DNA of 33,500 bases from Mesostigma viride (GCA_009746045.1 RPFO01000034.1:3105181-3138680), one strand, 5' to 3'; shown: positions 22,301-32,127, counted from the first letter of the stretch. Program-made: numbers and translations. The notes: generated by a model not told the origin, from the letters alone.

Positions 22301-25300
22301 ATGAGGGAACAAGGTAGGGCAGGGCGTTGATGATGGATGATGAGGGAACAAGGTAGGGCAGGGCGTTGATGATGGATGATGAGGGAACAAGGTAGGGCAG
22401 GGCGTTGATGATGGATGATGAGGGAACAAGGTAGGGCAGGGCGTTGATGATGGATGATGAGGGAACAAGGTAGGGCAGGGCGTTGATGATGGATGATGAG
22501 GGAACAAGGTAGGGCAGGGCGTTGATGATGGATGATGAGGGAACAAGGTAGGGCAGGGCGTTGATGATGGATGATGAGGGAACAAGGTAGGGCAGGGCGT
22601 TGATGATGGATGATGAGGGAACAAGGTAGGGCAGGGCGTTGATGATGGATGATGAGGGAACAAGGTAGGGCAGGGCGTTGATGATGGATGATGAGGGAAC
22701 AAGGTAGGGCAGGGCGTTGATGATGGATGATGAGGGAACAAGGTAGGGCAGGGCGTTGATGATGGATGATGAGGGAACAAGGTAGGGCAGGGCGTTGATG
22801 ATGGATGATGAGGGAACAAGGTAGGGCAGGGCGTTGATGATGGATGATGAGGGAACAAGGTAGGGCAGGGCGTTGATGATGGATGATGAGGGAACAAGGT
22901 AGGGCAGGGCGTTGATGATGGATGATGAGGGAACAAGGTAGGGCAGGGCGTTGATGATGGATGATGAGGGAACAAGGTAGGGCAGGGCGTTGATGATGGA
23001 TGATGAGGGAACAAGGTAGGGCAGGGCGTTGATGATGGATGATGAGGGAACAAGGTAGGGCAGGGCGTTGATGATGGATGATGAGGGAACAAGGTAGGGC
23101 AGGGCGTTGATGATGGATGATGAGGGAACAAGGTAGGGCAGGGCGTTGATGATGGATGATGAGGGAACAAGGTAGGGCAGGGCGTTGATGATGGATGATG
23201 AGGGAACAAGGTAGGGCAGGGCGTTGATGATGGATGATGAGGGAACAAGGTAGGGCAGGGCGTTGATGATGGATGATGAGGGAACAAGGTAGGGCAGGGC
23301 GTTGATGATGGATGATGAGGGAACAAGGTAGGGCAGGGCGTTGATGATGGATGATGAGGGAACAAGGTAGGGCAGGGCGTTGATGATGGATGATGAGGGA
23401 ACAAGGTAGGGCAGGGCGTTGATGATGGATGATGAGGGAACAAGGTAGGGCAGGGCGTTGATGATGGATGATGAGGGAACAAGGTAGGGCAGGGCGTTGA
23501 TGATGGATGATGAGGGAACAAGGTAGGGCAGGGCGTTGATGATGGATGATGAGGGAACAAGGTAGGGCAGGGCGTTGATGATGGATGATGAGGGAACAAG
23601 GTAGGGCAGGGCGTTGATGATGGATGATGAGGGAACAAGGTAGGGCAGGGCGTTGATGATGGATGATGAGGGAACAAGGTAGGGCAGGGCGTTGATGATG
23701 GATGATGAGGGAACAAGGTAGGGCAGGGCGTTGATGATGGATGATGAGGGAACAAGGTAGGGCAGGGCGTTGATGATGGATGATGAGGGAACAAGGTAGG
23801 GCAGGGCGTTGATGATGGATGATGAGGGAACAAGGTAGGGCAGGGCGTTGATGATGGATGATGAGGGAACAAGGTAGGGCAGGGCGTTGATGATGGATGA
23901 TGAGGGAACAAGGTAGGGCAGGGCGTTGATGATGGATGATGAGGGAACAAGGTAGGGCAGGGCGTTGATGATGGATGATGAGGGAACAAGGTAGGGCAGG
24001 GCGTTGATGATGGATGATGAGGGAACAAGGTAGGGCAGGGCGTTGATGATGGATGATGAGGGAACAAGGTAGGGCAGGGCGTTGATGATGGATGATGAGG
24101 GAACAAGGTAGGGCAGGGCGTTGATGATGGATGATGAGGGAACAAGGTAGGGCAGGGCGTTGATGATGGATGATGAGGGAACAAGGTAGGGCAGGGCGTT
24201 GATGATGGATGATGAGGGAACAAGGTAGGGCAGGGCGTTGATGATGGATGATGAGGGAACAAGGTAGGGCAGGGCGTGATGATGGATGATGAGGGAACAA
24301 GGTAGGGCAGGGCGTTGATGATGGATGATGAGGGAACAAGGTAGGGCAGGGCGTTGATGATGGATGATGAGGGAACAAGGTAGGGCAGGGCGTTGATGAT
24401 GGATGATGAGGGAACAAGGTAGGGCAGGGCGTTGATGATGGATGATGAGGGAACAAGGTAGGGCAGGGCGTTGATGATGGATGATGAGGGAACAAGGTAG
24501 GGCAGGGCGTTGATGATGGATGATGAGGGAACAAGGTAGGGCAGGGCGTTGATGATGGATGATGAGGGAACAAGGTAGGGCAGGGCGTTGATGATGGATG
24601 ATGAGGGAACAAGGTAGGGCAGGGCGTTGATGATGGATGATGAGGGAACAAGGTAGGGCAGGGCGTTGATGATGGATGATGAGGGAACAAGGTAGGGCAG
24701 GGCGTTGATGATGGATGATGAGGGAACAAGGTAGGGCAGGGCGTTGATGATGGATGATGAGGGAACAAGGTAGGGCAGGGCGTTGATGATGGATGATGAG
24801 GGAACAAGGTAGGGCAGGGCGTTGATGATGGATGATGAGGGAACAAGGTAGGGCAGGGCGTTGATGATGGATGATGAGGGAACAAGGTAGGGCAGGGCGT
24901 TGATGATGGATGATGAGGGAACAAGGTAGGGCAGGGCGTTGATGATGGATGATGAGGGAACAAGGTAGGGCAGGGCGTTGATGATGGATGATGAGGGAAC
25001 AAGGTAGGGCAGGGCGTTGATGATGGATGATGAGGGAACAAGGTAGGGCAGGGCGTTGATGATGGATGATGAGGGAACAAGGTAGGGCAGGGCGTTGATG
25101 ATGGATGATGAGGGAACAAGGTAGGGCAGGGCGTTGATGATGGATGATGAGGGAACAAGGTAGGGCAGGGCGTTGATGATGGATGATGAGGGAACAAGGT
25201 AGGGCAGGGCGTTGATGATGGATGATGAGGGAACAAGGTAGGGCAGGGCGTTGATGATGGATGATGAGGGAACAAGGTAGGGCAGGGCGTTGATGATGGA

Positions 25301-27258
25301 TGATGAGGGAACAAGGTAGGGCAGGGCGTTGATGATGGATGATGAGGGAACAAGGTAGGGCAGGGCGTTGATGATGGATGATGAGGGAACAAGGTAGGGC
25401 AGGGCGTTGATGATGGATGATGAGGGAACAAGGTAGGGCAGGGCGTTGATGATGGATGATGAGGGAACAAGGTAGGGCAGGGCGTTGATGATGGATGATG
25501 AGGGAACAAGGTAGGGCAGGGCGTTGATGATGGATGATGAGGGAACAAGGTAGGGCAGGGCGTTGATGATGGATGATGAGGGAACAAGGTAGGGCAGGGC
25601 GTTGATGATGGATGATGAGGGAACAAGGTAGGGCAGGGCGTTGATGATGGATGATGAGGGAACAAGGTAGGGCAGGGCGTTGATGATGGATGATGAGGGA
25701 ACAAGGTAGGGCAGGGCGTTGATGATGGATGATGAGGGAACAAGGTAGGGCAGGGCGTTGATGATGGATGATGAGGGAACAAGGTAGGGCAGGGCGTTGA
25801 TGATGGATGATGAGGGAACAAGGTAGGGCAGGGCGTTGATGATGGATGATGAGGGAACAAGGTAGGGCAGGGCGTTGATGATGGATGATGAGGGAACAAG
25901 GTAGGGCAGGGCGTTGATGATGGATGATGAGGGAACAAGGTAGGGCAGGGCGTTGATGATGGATGATGAGGGAACAAGGTAGGGCAGGGCGTTGATGATG
26001 GATGATGAGGGAACAAGGTAGGGCAGGGCGTTGATGATGGATGATGAGGGAACAAGGTAGGGCAGGGCGTTGATGATGGATGATGAGGGAACAAGGTAGG
26101 GCAGGGCGTGATGATGGATGATGAGGGAACAAGGTAGGGCAGGGCGTTGATGATGGATGATGAGGGAACAAGGTAGGGCAGGGCGTTGATGATGGATGAT
26201 GAGGGAACAAGGTAGGGCAGGGCGTTGATGATGGATGATGAGGGAACAAGGTAGGGCAGGGCGTTGATGATGGATGATGAGGGAACAAGGTAGGGCAGGG
26301 CGTTGATGATGGATGATGAGGGAACAAGGTAGGGCAGGGCGTTGATGATGGATGATGAGGGAACAAGGTAGGGCAGGGCGTTGATGATGGATGATGAGGG
26401 AACAAGGTAGGGCAGGGCGTTGATGATGGATGATGAGGGAACAAGGTAGGGCAGGGCGTTGATGATGGATGATGAGGGAACAAGGTAGGGCAGGGCGTGA
26501 TGATGGATGATGAGGGAACAAGGTAGGGCAGGGCGTTGATGATGGATGATGAGGGAACAAGGTAGGGCAGGGCGTTGATGATGGATGATGAGGGAACAAG
26601 GTAGGGCAGGGCTGATGATGGATGATGAGGGAACAAGGTAGGGCAGGGCGTTGATGATGGATGATGAGGGAAACAAGGTAGGGCAGGGCGCTGATGATGG
26701 ATGATGAGGGAACAAGGTAGGGCAGGGCGTTGATGATGGATGATGAGGGAACAAGGTAGGGCAGGGCGTTGATGATGGATGATGAGGGAAACAAGGTAGG
26801 GCAGGGCGTTGATGATGGATGATGAGGGAACAAGGTAGGGCAGGGCGCTGATGATGGATGATGAGGGAACAAGGTGGGGCAGGGCGTTGATGATGGATGA
26901 TGAGGGAACAAGGTAGGGCAGGGCGCTGATGATGGATGATGAGGGAAACAAGGTAGGGCAGGGCGTTGATGATGGATGATGAGGAAACAAGGTAGGGCAG
27001 GGCGTTGATGATGGATGATGAGGAACAAGGTAGGGCAGGGCGTTGATGATGGATGATGAGGGAACAAGGTAGGGCAGGGCGCTGATGATGGATAATGAGG
27101 AAACGAGGTAGGGCAGGGCGTTGATGTGGATAATGAGGAAACAAGGTAGGGCAGGGCGTTGATGATGGATAATGAGGAAACAAGGTAGGGCAGGGCGCTG
27201 ATGATGGATAATGAGGAAACGAGGTAGGGCAGGGCGTTGATGATGGATAATAAGGGAA
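10322..27258. repeat. Giant 39-bp minisatellite, about 435 copies
   Basis: A 16.9-kb uninterrupted tandem array with a 39-bp unit: GGGCAGGGCGTTGATGATGG followed by ATGATGAGGGAACAAGGTA. The consensus unit has 18 G, 11 A, 7 T and 3 C on the plus strand, a strong strand asymmetry. The left part (10322 to about 14140) and the right edge (about 26600 onward) mix variants: GCGTT/GCGCT, GAGGAAAC/GAGGGAAC, CAAGG/CACGG, and 34-bp units lacking GGGCA. The centre is nearly invariant. Two further degenerate units may extend to about 27320. Because 39 is a multiple of three and the minus strand has no stop in any frame, 5,300-5,800-codon open frames span it. They are by-products, not supported genes. Confidence 0.98.
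14725..26498. repeat. Homogenised core of the 39-bp array
   Basis: Across this span units are 39 bp long and look identical. The exceptions are 38-bp units lacking one T (GCGTGATG for GCGTTGATG), whose T lies at 16088, 24277, 26109 and 26498. The distances fit whole numbers of units exactly: 16088 to 24277 is 8,189 bases, which is 209 x 39 + 38. That means 209 consecutive units without an indel. Earlier 38-bp units mark 14141, 14413 and 14724. Confidence 0.9.
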
Positions 27259-28151
27259 TCTGCGTTGATGATGGAGATGAGGAAATGAGGAAGGACGGTG
27301 CGCTGATGTTGACAAGGAGGCCAGGGAGAAGAAATGAAAGGCAGGGTACGGAACGCGCCACAAGGCCACGCGCCACAAATATGCGGCAAACAGGACATTG
27401 GCCATAGGGTAGACATGGTTCTTACAGAAGGAGAAGGAGCGGCAATAGCTGCGAGGTGTGATGATAGCGTAACTGCTACATGGGGACAGCATGACTCCTG
27501 GGCGTGGCATGAATCAGCTGCCTGACCAAGAGGAGCTTAAAAAACCTCAAACAGGCGTATTGAAAATGTAGCTAGGAAAGTAAGGCAGCGCCCTAGGCTC
27601 CCTTACGGGGATGGCCCGTGCTTATGAATCACAAGCCAGACAGCCATGAAGCATGCACAGGCAGCAAGTCAAGGGTTACACATGCTGCTTGCGGCACTGC
27701 GTGACGCTAGAGGGCTGCAGCCAACTGCCCGGTATGCTTGGGGTATCAAGGTAGGTAAACTAGAAGCTATCTATATAAATACATAGCAGTGGCTTTGGTT
27801 ATGTTTGGGTACCTACACTCTGATGTAAGTAATTATAAAGCACCATGCCCCTCTCACGTCCGTAATTTATCATTCTCAATGAATATATATATAGCAGCAA
27901 AAGCAGGCAGGCAGCTTTTCAAACAGGCGCGCGGTAGCATGTAACCCCCAACGCTTGGTTATGCTGGAAACGGAGACTGGGTGAGCAGTGACCAAACAAC
28001 ACGTCCCACGTCACTGCAAACGCAGATATTGGCTACCCTAGTATGAAATATTTGTGAGTGCTGGATGATCAAGTGGGAATGCCACTTGCAACGAGGCATG
28101 CTTGTCCTTTGAATCGCGTTGCTGTCTTGCCAACCAACAAACGTCCTGCGG
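27259..28151. other. No gene recognised; right flank of the array
   Basis: The first about 60 bases hold two decayed 39-bp-like units (GCGTTGATGATGGAGATGAG and GCGCTGATGTTGACAAGG). The rest is unique-looking intergenic sequence with an ATATATATATA run near 27885. It may include the 3' region of the minus-strand gene model at 28152-28588. Confidence 0.5.
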
Positions 28152-28307
28152 CTATCTTCCGGAGACAATGGAGCGCAGAAGAAACCCAGGGCAGAAACCA
28201 TGCGACTCTCCGGGGGATGGATGAGGCACTAAAGCACAGGCAATACACTTTGTCGTAATAGGATTGACGCAAGAAAGCGCTGTGTTTTCTTTACCATAGC
28301 CACCAGA
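28152..28307 (-). CDS. Probable last exon of minus-strand gene, unknown product
   Basis: A consensus splice acceptor (TTACTGTTTCCTCGCTGCAG, ending at 28308) precedes this block. Read in phase 0, matching the phase-0 end of the upstream exon, it encodes 51 residues beginning SGGYGKENTALSCVNPITTK, followed by CIACALV and HPSPGES. It ends at TAG (28152-28154). It contains a CxxC (CIAC). A donor-like GTAAAG about 13 bases into the exon offers an alternative short exon. No family is recognised. Confidence 0.35.
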   Translation of the reverse strand, partial: SGGYGKENTALSCVNPITTKCIACALVPHPSPGESHGFCPGFLLRSIVSGR

Positions 28308-28402
28308 CTGCAGCGAGGAAACAGTAAGGTAGGGGGCGGGCACCAGAATGCAAAACTGGTCGCAACGCGCCTGATCCGCACGAGAAAGCCGATGGTACAT
28401 AC

Positions 28403-28588
28403 CCCACACAGGACGAGGCCGTAAAGTTTCATGGGGACCCCGTAGATAGTCAGCCATGTATATTTTGAAAGGCGGGCATGTGATGATGAGCTGCTACGCA
28501 CCGTCAGATACTTTTCCCCGGATGCAAACTCAGCTGCCTCGGTTGCGAACTTCCAACAATATGATGCTCCGCCCAGAATGGGTTGCAC
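28403..28588 (-). CDS. Internal exon of minus-strand gene, unknown product
   Basis: The exon is bounded by a strong acceptor (TATGTCTTTTCTGCAG, ending at 28589) and a strong donor (GTATGT starting at 28402). It is 186 bp, exactly 62 codons in phase 0. The protein starts VQPILGGASYCWKFATEAAE, has a serine run (RSSSSSHARLSKY), and ends in a hydrophobic IYGVPMKLYGLVLCG. The intron to the next exon is about 95 bp. The GVPxxxxGLxxxG ending faintly recalls the second helix of VKOR-type thiol oxidoreductases. However, the nearby loop cysteines of that family are absent, so I do not assign it. Upstream exons were not located. Confidence 0.4.
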
Positions 28589-28837
28589 CTGCAGAAAAGA
28601 CATAGGTGTTGTAATCCAGGAAGAAGCAAGATCAGCTTGGTATCACCCTCCCCTATGTTATCTGTTGGAGAACAAAGAGGCTCAGAAAGATACTCATGGA
28701 GGCTTCACACTGGTCACAGAGGAAACTTCACGATGCCGCTATTTTAAAGAACAAGCTAAACATAGAACATGGCCGCGGCCCATGAGCTATCTGTCTACAA
28801 TCGGGAAACGCAAGCCGCAACCCAGAATAGAATGCAA

Positions 28838-28893
28838 TGTCGGGCTTGAACCACAGCCCTACAGGCTAACTGTATGCCGACTAGCTATGCCGA
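28838..28893 (-). pseudogene. tRNA-like remnant (degenerate)
   Basis: On the minus strand the order is tRNA-like: TAGCTAGTCGGCATA (A-box/D-arm), TACAG-TTAGC-CTGTA (a perfect 5-bp anticodon-type stem, but a 5-base loop instead of 7), then GGTTCAAGCCC (matches the B-box consensus). The T-stem is only partly paired and the acceptor arms do not pair. It is therefore a tRNA pseudogene or the head of a tRNA-derived SINE, not a working tRNA. Confidence 0.35.
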
Positions 28894-28899
28894 CTGATA

Positions 28900-29739
28900 T
28901 ATGGAAAGTTTTACGCGTCCAGATCTTTTTCTGGTTGGGAAAAGCCGAGAGGGGACGTACAGACAGCGCGCTGGGTGATGAGATTGTCGGGCTGGGAAAC
29001 TCGTGACTGGGAACGCCGGATTCGGAACCACGTGGCGGGCAGCGAACGAGCACAATGGTGGCCTGGAATGGATTTTTGGGTGGGGAATAGCGTCCAACAA
29101 CGTGGTTACCTCGTTTTCCCCTCCGCCGCGAGCACCGTTATCGCCGCAACCCAAGCTTTGCGCGGATCATTCTTCTAGTGAGGTCGAAGGAGCTGTCAGG
29201 ACCATAAAATCTACAAGTTCATACGAACTATTCACCGTTGGATGTTCCCGCGCCAGTGGACCCCCCTTTCCACACGCGCGGATCACCGGCGAGGCCAACG
29301 CGGCGCGACGCCAGCTAAGCCCCCCAGCGCCATCGTCGCGCTGTGATATTGTAACGTTTTGTAACTGGTACACAAAATGCTTGCCACGACAACAACAACA
29401 ACATGTCGCCTCGCCTGCAACGTGTGCAGTGTGCAGTGTGCATGATCATGGGCATGTTATAGGCCTTCCAGTAGAATGCCTAGAAGCACGTAGCCCGTCC
29501 CCGCACAAGCTCCCATGATATTTATACCCACCAAAGCTAGAATGACCAGCAAGCTCTTGGGAAAGTGGTGAGCTTTGTGGCCACTTCGCTCACAGTTTCC
29601 GTGTGCAGGCCGCCAGCCGCGGTAATGCAGAGCACTTCTTGTTACAGCAATCTGCGAATGGATCGGCTTGCGTTCAAGCATAGATACGACGCAGCCTGAC
29701 TGCACCTTTGTATCAATTTGCTGGGGTTCTTTCCCGCAG
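28900..29739. other. Upstream region of the 29749 gene; possible 5' exons
   Basis: A 171-codon plus-strand open frame lies at 29003-29518, rich in S, P and A, without a recognisable domain. A short CAA-rich run is at 29388-29403. Immediately before the next gene, TTCTTTCCCGCAG ends at 29739 and looks like a 3' splice site. The gene therefore may have 5' exons or a 5'-UTR intron in this stretch. I could not place a donor with confidence. Confidence 0.35.
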
Positions 29740-29748
29740 GAGGGGACG

Positions 29749-30735
29749 ATGCGTGTAAACATCGCTGCCGAGCGCGCGGTTGCTGGGCATGCCTTTAAAA
29801 ATAACTTGCCCCAACGAGATGATCCAGGTCCCAGTATGCGCCATTCCACGACTTTTGGCGTGGAACCATCCCTTTTTTCCCGAATGTTGGTGGTCGGGTT
29901 GAAGAATTTCGAGGCCGCACTGGAAGATTGTGGAGTTGGGAGCCTTGCAGAATGTCGCGTCCTTGCCGAGGAGACTGTCCGCTTTGGTATCCTGAAGATA
30001 TGTATGCCCGCCGAGAAGATTGTTCCATCTCCCATGATTGACAGCGGATGGTGGCTTCTAACTCGTTGCGAGGACGAGCACCGCACGCTGTGCGCTATTC
30101 TACAATCGGCTGTGCTCACTAATGCGCAGCCAGCCGGCAACCTCGCGGGCACCCCGATCCATCCTGCGAGACTTCCGGGCACGGACTACCAAAATACCTT
30201 GTTTCAGTACGAGGACGTCTACAGATTCCCACCGCTTCGCCGATATTGGCCGGTGCACCAGATGAACTTGGCCCAGCCAGCCGATCCAGTTCCTGCCGCC
30301 ATGTACAGAAAGTGCCGAAGTATTACTCTAAGTCCGTCTACCTTTTCTTATTTGTTGGTGGGGTGGTTCGGATATCTTCCATCTGAACTCGAGGCATCAT
30401 GCATCGCTGGTCCAGGAGAAGGGCGCCAGGTGGCAGAAGAATTTATTCGCTTCCTCATGCTGAAAGCGCGTGTGGAGATCAACGACCTTCTTCTGCCATC
30501 TCCAATTGTGGACAGCGCATGGCAGCTGATGCTATCACCACTGTCCGCTGACGATTACAGTGAACTGTGCTCGATTATTCACTTTACCCCCCAGATCATT
30601 AGCATCGGCTACACCCCAGTGGATGTTGCGTCAGTTCCGGACGTCTGCTATCAAAGAACCTTGGACAAGTACAGGGAGATTTTTGGTATTGAACCGCCCC
30701 TGACGTATTGGCCAACGTCTCTGGTGACCAACTAA
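29749..30735 (+). CDS. Two-copy domain protein, GRDP-like, His-less
   Basis: The 328-residue frame runs from ATG at 29749 to TAA at 30735, in sequence without repeats. It holds the same domain twice, at about residues 40-164 and 180-322. Aligned landmarks are C-R-x-LAEE-x-x-RF-x-x-LK / RQVAEEFIRFLMLK, then PSPMIDSGWWLL / PSPIVDSAWQLM, then RTLCAIL / SELCSII, then YQNTLFQYEDVYRFPPLRRY / YQRTLDKYREIFGIEPPLTY, each followed by WP. From memory of the family, this layout (D-x-x-WH-x-H, later Y-x-x-TL-x-x-Y-x-x-x-FG-x-x-PP-x-x-x-WP) matches glycine-rich-domain-protein-like (GRDP/DUF1399-related) domains of protists, algae and fungi. Here the histidine after W is Q or W in the two copies, so a metal or ligand role, if any, is probably lost. 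There is no signal peptide or membrane segment. The reading frame may continue upstream of the first ATG through an intron (acceptor at 29739). Confidence 0.75.
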   Translation: MRVNIAAERAVAGHAFKNNLPQRDDPGPSMRHSTTFGVEPSLFSRMLVVGLKNFEAALEDCGVGSLAECRVLAEETVRFGILKICMPAEKIVPSPMIDSGWWLLTRCEDEHRTLCAILQSAVLTNAQPAGNLAGTPIHPARLPGTDYQNTLFQYEDVYRFPPLRRYWPVHQMNLAQPADPVPAAMYRKCRSITLSPSTFSYLLVGWFGYLPSELEASCIAGPGEGRQVAEEFIRFLMLKARVEINDLLLPSPIVDSAWQLMLSPLSADDYSELCSIIHFTPQIISIGYTPVDVASVPDVCYQRTLDKYREIFGIEPPLTYWPTSLVTN

Positions 30736-30775
30736 ACCTTCTCTTGCCTACCATGCACGGCTTGAAGAAGGTTTA
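30733..30775 (+). promoter_or_regulatory. Hairpin overlapping the stop codon
   Basis: TAAACCTTCT (30733-30742, which includes the TAA stop) pairs perfectly with AGAAGGTTTA (30766-30775) across a 23-base loop. In the mRNA it would form a 10-bp stem directly at the end of the coding region. The role is unknown; 3'-end processing or chance are both possible. Confidence 0.4.
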
Positions 30776-31309
30776 CGATTACCAAACCTTTAGACTTGAA
30801 AGAACCACTGGTTCATTGCTTCTTTATATCGTCATTAAGGTGCCAGTTTGGACATAGACACCGCAAGTTGGAGGTGTCTAACATACCGTGCGCCGCTGAT
30901 GTTCATTTTAGTACGTCCGCCGAGAAGACTTAGCCTGCCCAGTAGTGTCTTGCTTTCTATTGGGTTTCCAAGACAGGAGCGGAACGGCTTTTGTGTTGTT
31001 GGGCGACACAACTATTAAAAGCATCACTTTGTTGTTGATGCGCAACAAGTGCTCCCATCCACCATGATGATGTAGCCAATGTCCACTAAGACATGTAGTT
31101 GGTTGTCTAGTATAAGTGAGACAACTGGATTGTATAGACAGGTTATTGCACATTTTTTCGGTCGAGTATTGCATACTTATGCAATTAATACTCGCCCGTT
31201 ATGTTTCCCGTTAGATCGTTGCCCACAGGTCCATACGTGTATGTGGATCGCCTGGGGGTAATGAGACTTCAACATCAGCATCATGAAAGGGAGTTCTCTT
31301 AAAATTTAT
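30776..31309. other. No gene recognised
   Basis: Unique AT-leaning sequence downstream of the gene. A 6-bp hairpin with arms GCATCA and TGATGC lies at about 31020-31040. No coding region or clear polyadenylation signal is evident. Confidence 0.45.
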
Positions 31310-31480
31310 TAAATGAGACAACTACTCCTGGAGGCACCTATCCTTTGTGTTTTCCAGGCCTCTTTTAGTTATTGTATTATAACCTCACAAAGTGTGACGA
31401 ATGGCTTGCTGTTAATTAATGTTTATGGGCAACGTAGATCAAGTTTGTATGCCACAATTGCACTATTTGTATATCCCATG
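31310..31480. repeat. Possible short family S fragment
   Basis: CCAGGCCTCTTTT (about 31356) and its neighbours (TATTGTATTATAA) match the S copy near 4331-4360 (CCAGGCCTCTTTTGGTATAT). The match is short and the ends are not defined. TTAATTAATG and ATTAATTAATTT stretches lie at about 31410-31425 and 31483-31495. Confidence 0.25.
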
Positions 31481-31640
31481 ACATTAATTAATTTACAAGT
31501 ACTTAACTGCTTCACCTGAGCATAAGTCCTCAGGGGAATGAATATGGGATGGGGTGGATGGTGTAGCTATCTAGTTCGATCCTAGTTACAGGGTCTGCAA
31601 CTGTGGGTCCTACGAAATATACAAAGCATATGGTAGGGAT
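31481..31640 (-). mobile_element. Family D copy, diverged
   Basis: GAGCATAAGTCCTCAG, then GGAATGAATATGGGATGG, then TCCTAGTTACAGGGT follow the order of the D copy at 32128-32317. The 3' inverted repeat has decayed (TTCACCTGAGCAT for the usual GTCACGTGAGCAT). On the minus strand an AT-rich tail (TTAATTAATGT) follows. More diverged than the other two copies. Confidence 0.5.
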
Positions 31641-31828
31641 AGTTTGCGTGCAAGATTAGCTCGAGGCCTCACTTCATGAGGCCCATATTTTAGACTAGCT
31701 GTGGACATACATCAAGGAGACAAGGATACATGTATACTTTTCTGGCCCGCGCTGGTTGTCTCCTTGATACTGCATATTGACTTGTTGGGGAGGCGTCCAT
31801 GCACTATATCTTAAATTGGGGAATTCAG

Positions 31829-31965
31829 TGCTCCGTGGTCCCCCAACGAAAACACGAGACTAATTTATTATATGATAAATTACTCATGTACAGGGTTGCG
31901 GGCACCACGGCCTGAATCCGGCTATGCATGCCAACTAAACTTTGGTCACACGGGGAGTCCTGTTT
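31829..31965 (-). repeat. Mosaic of S-type end motif and D fragment
   Basis: GTGCTCCGTGGTCCCCCAACG (31831-31851) resembles the S terminal motif. After an AT-rich stretch, GTACAGGGTTGCGGGCACC, then ACGGCCTGAATC and GGTCACACG follow the middle and 5' part of family D. The order suggests nested or recombined copies. Confidence 0.4.
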
Positions 31966-32127
31966 TCTCCCCATGGGCCCCGCGGCCCAAAGCAGGGTAG
32001 AAGTCCGCATGTGGAGGTTATTGCTCCTGAGGATAGCCGCTACACTACCGCCTCGTCTGCCATTACAGTAGAGGACAGCTCAGATGAGGATTATATCCCC
32101 CTCTAGTGACTACATGGTAACTTGGGG

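Noticed and set aside
10322-27258. CRISPR array
   Set aside because: Units are head to tail with no unique spacers, and the genome is eukaryotic.
10322-27258. Telomeric repeat
   Set aside because: The unit is 39 bp and lacks TTAGGG or TTTAGGG-type repeats; unique sequence and genes lie on both sides.
10044-27510. 5,300-5,790-codon minus-strand open frames
   Set aside because: They exist because the 39-bp unit is a multiple of three and its minus strand lacks stops. The flanking starts are unremarkable and no domain is present. Kept as a finding, not a gene.
28403-28588. VKOR-family assignment
   Set aside because: Only the GVPxxxxGLxxxG stretch is reminiscent; the loop cysteines expected before it are missing.
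28578-29006. 142-codon plus-strand open frame
   Set aside because: It lies antisense to the better-supported spliced exon at its start and crosses the tRNA-like remnant, whose antisense explains the GLEPQPYRLTVCRLA segment.
29457-30182. 241-codon minus-strand open frame
   Set aside because: Shadow of the plus-strand duplicated-domain gene; the repeat-domain conservation supports only the plus strand.
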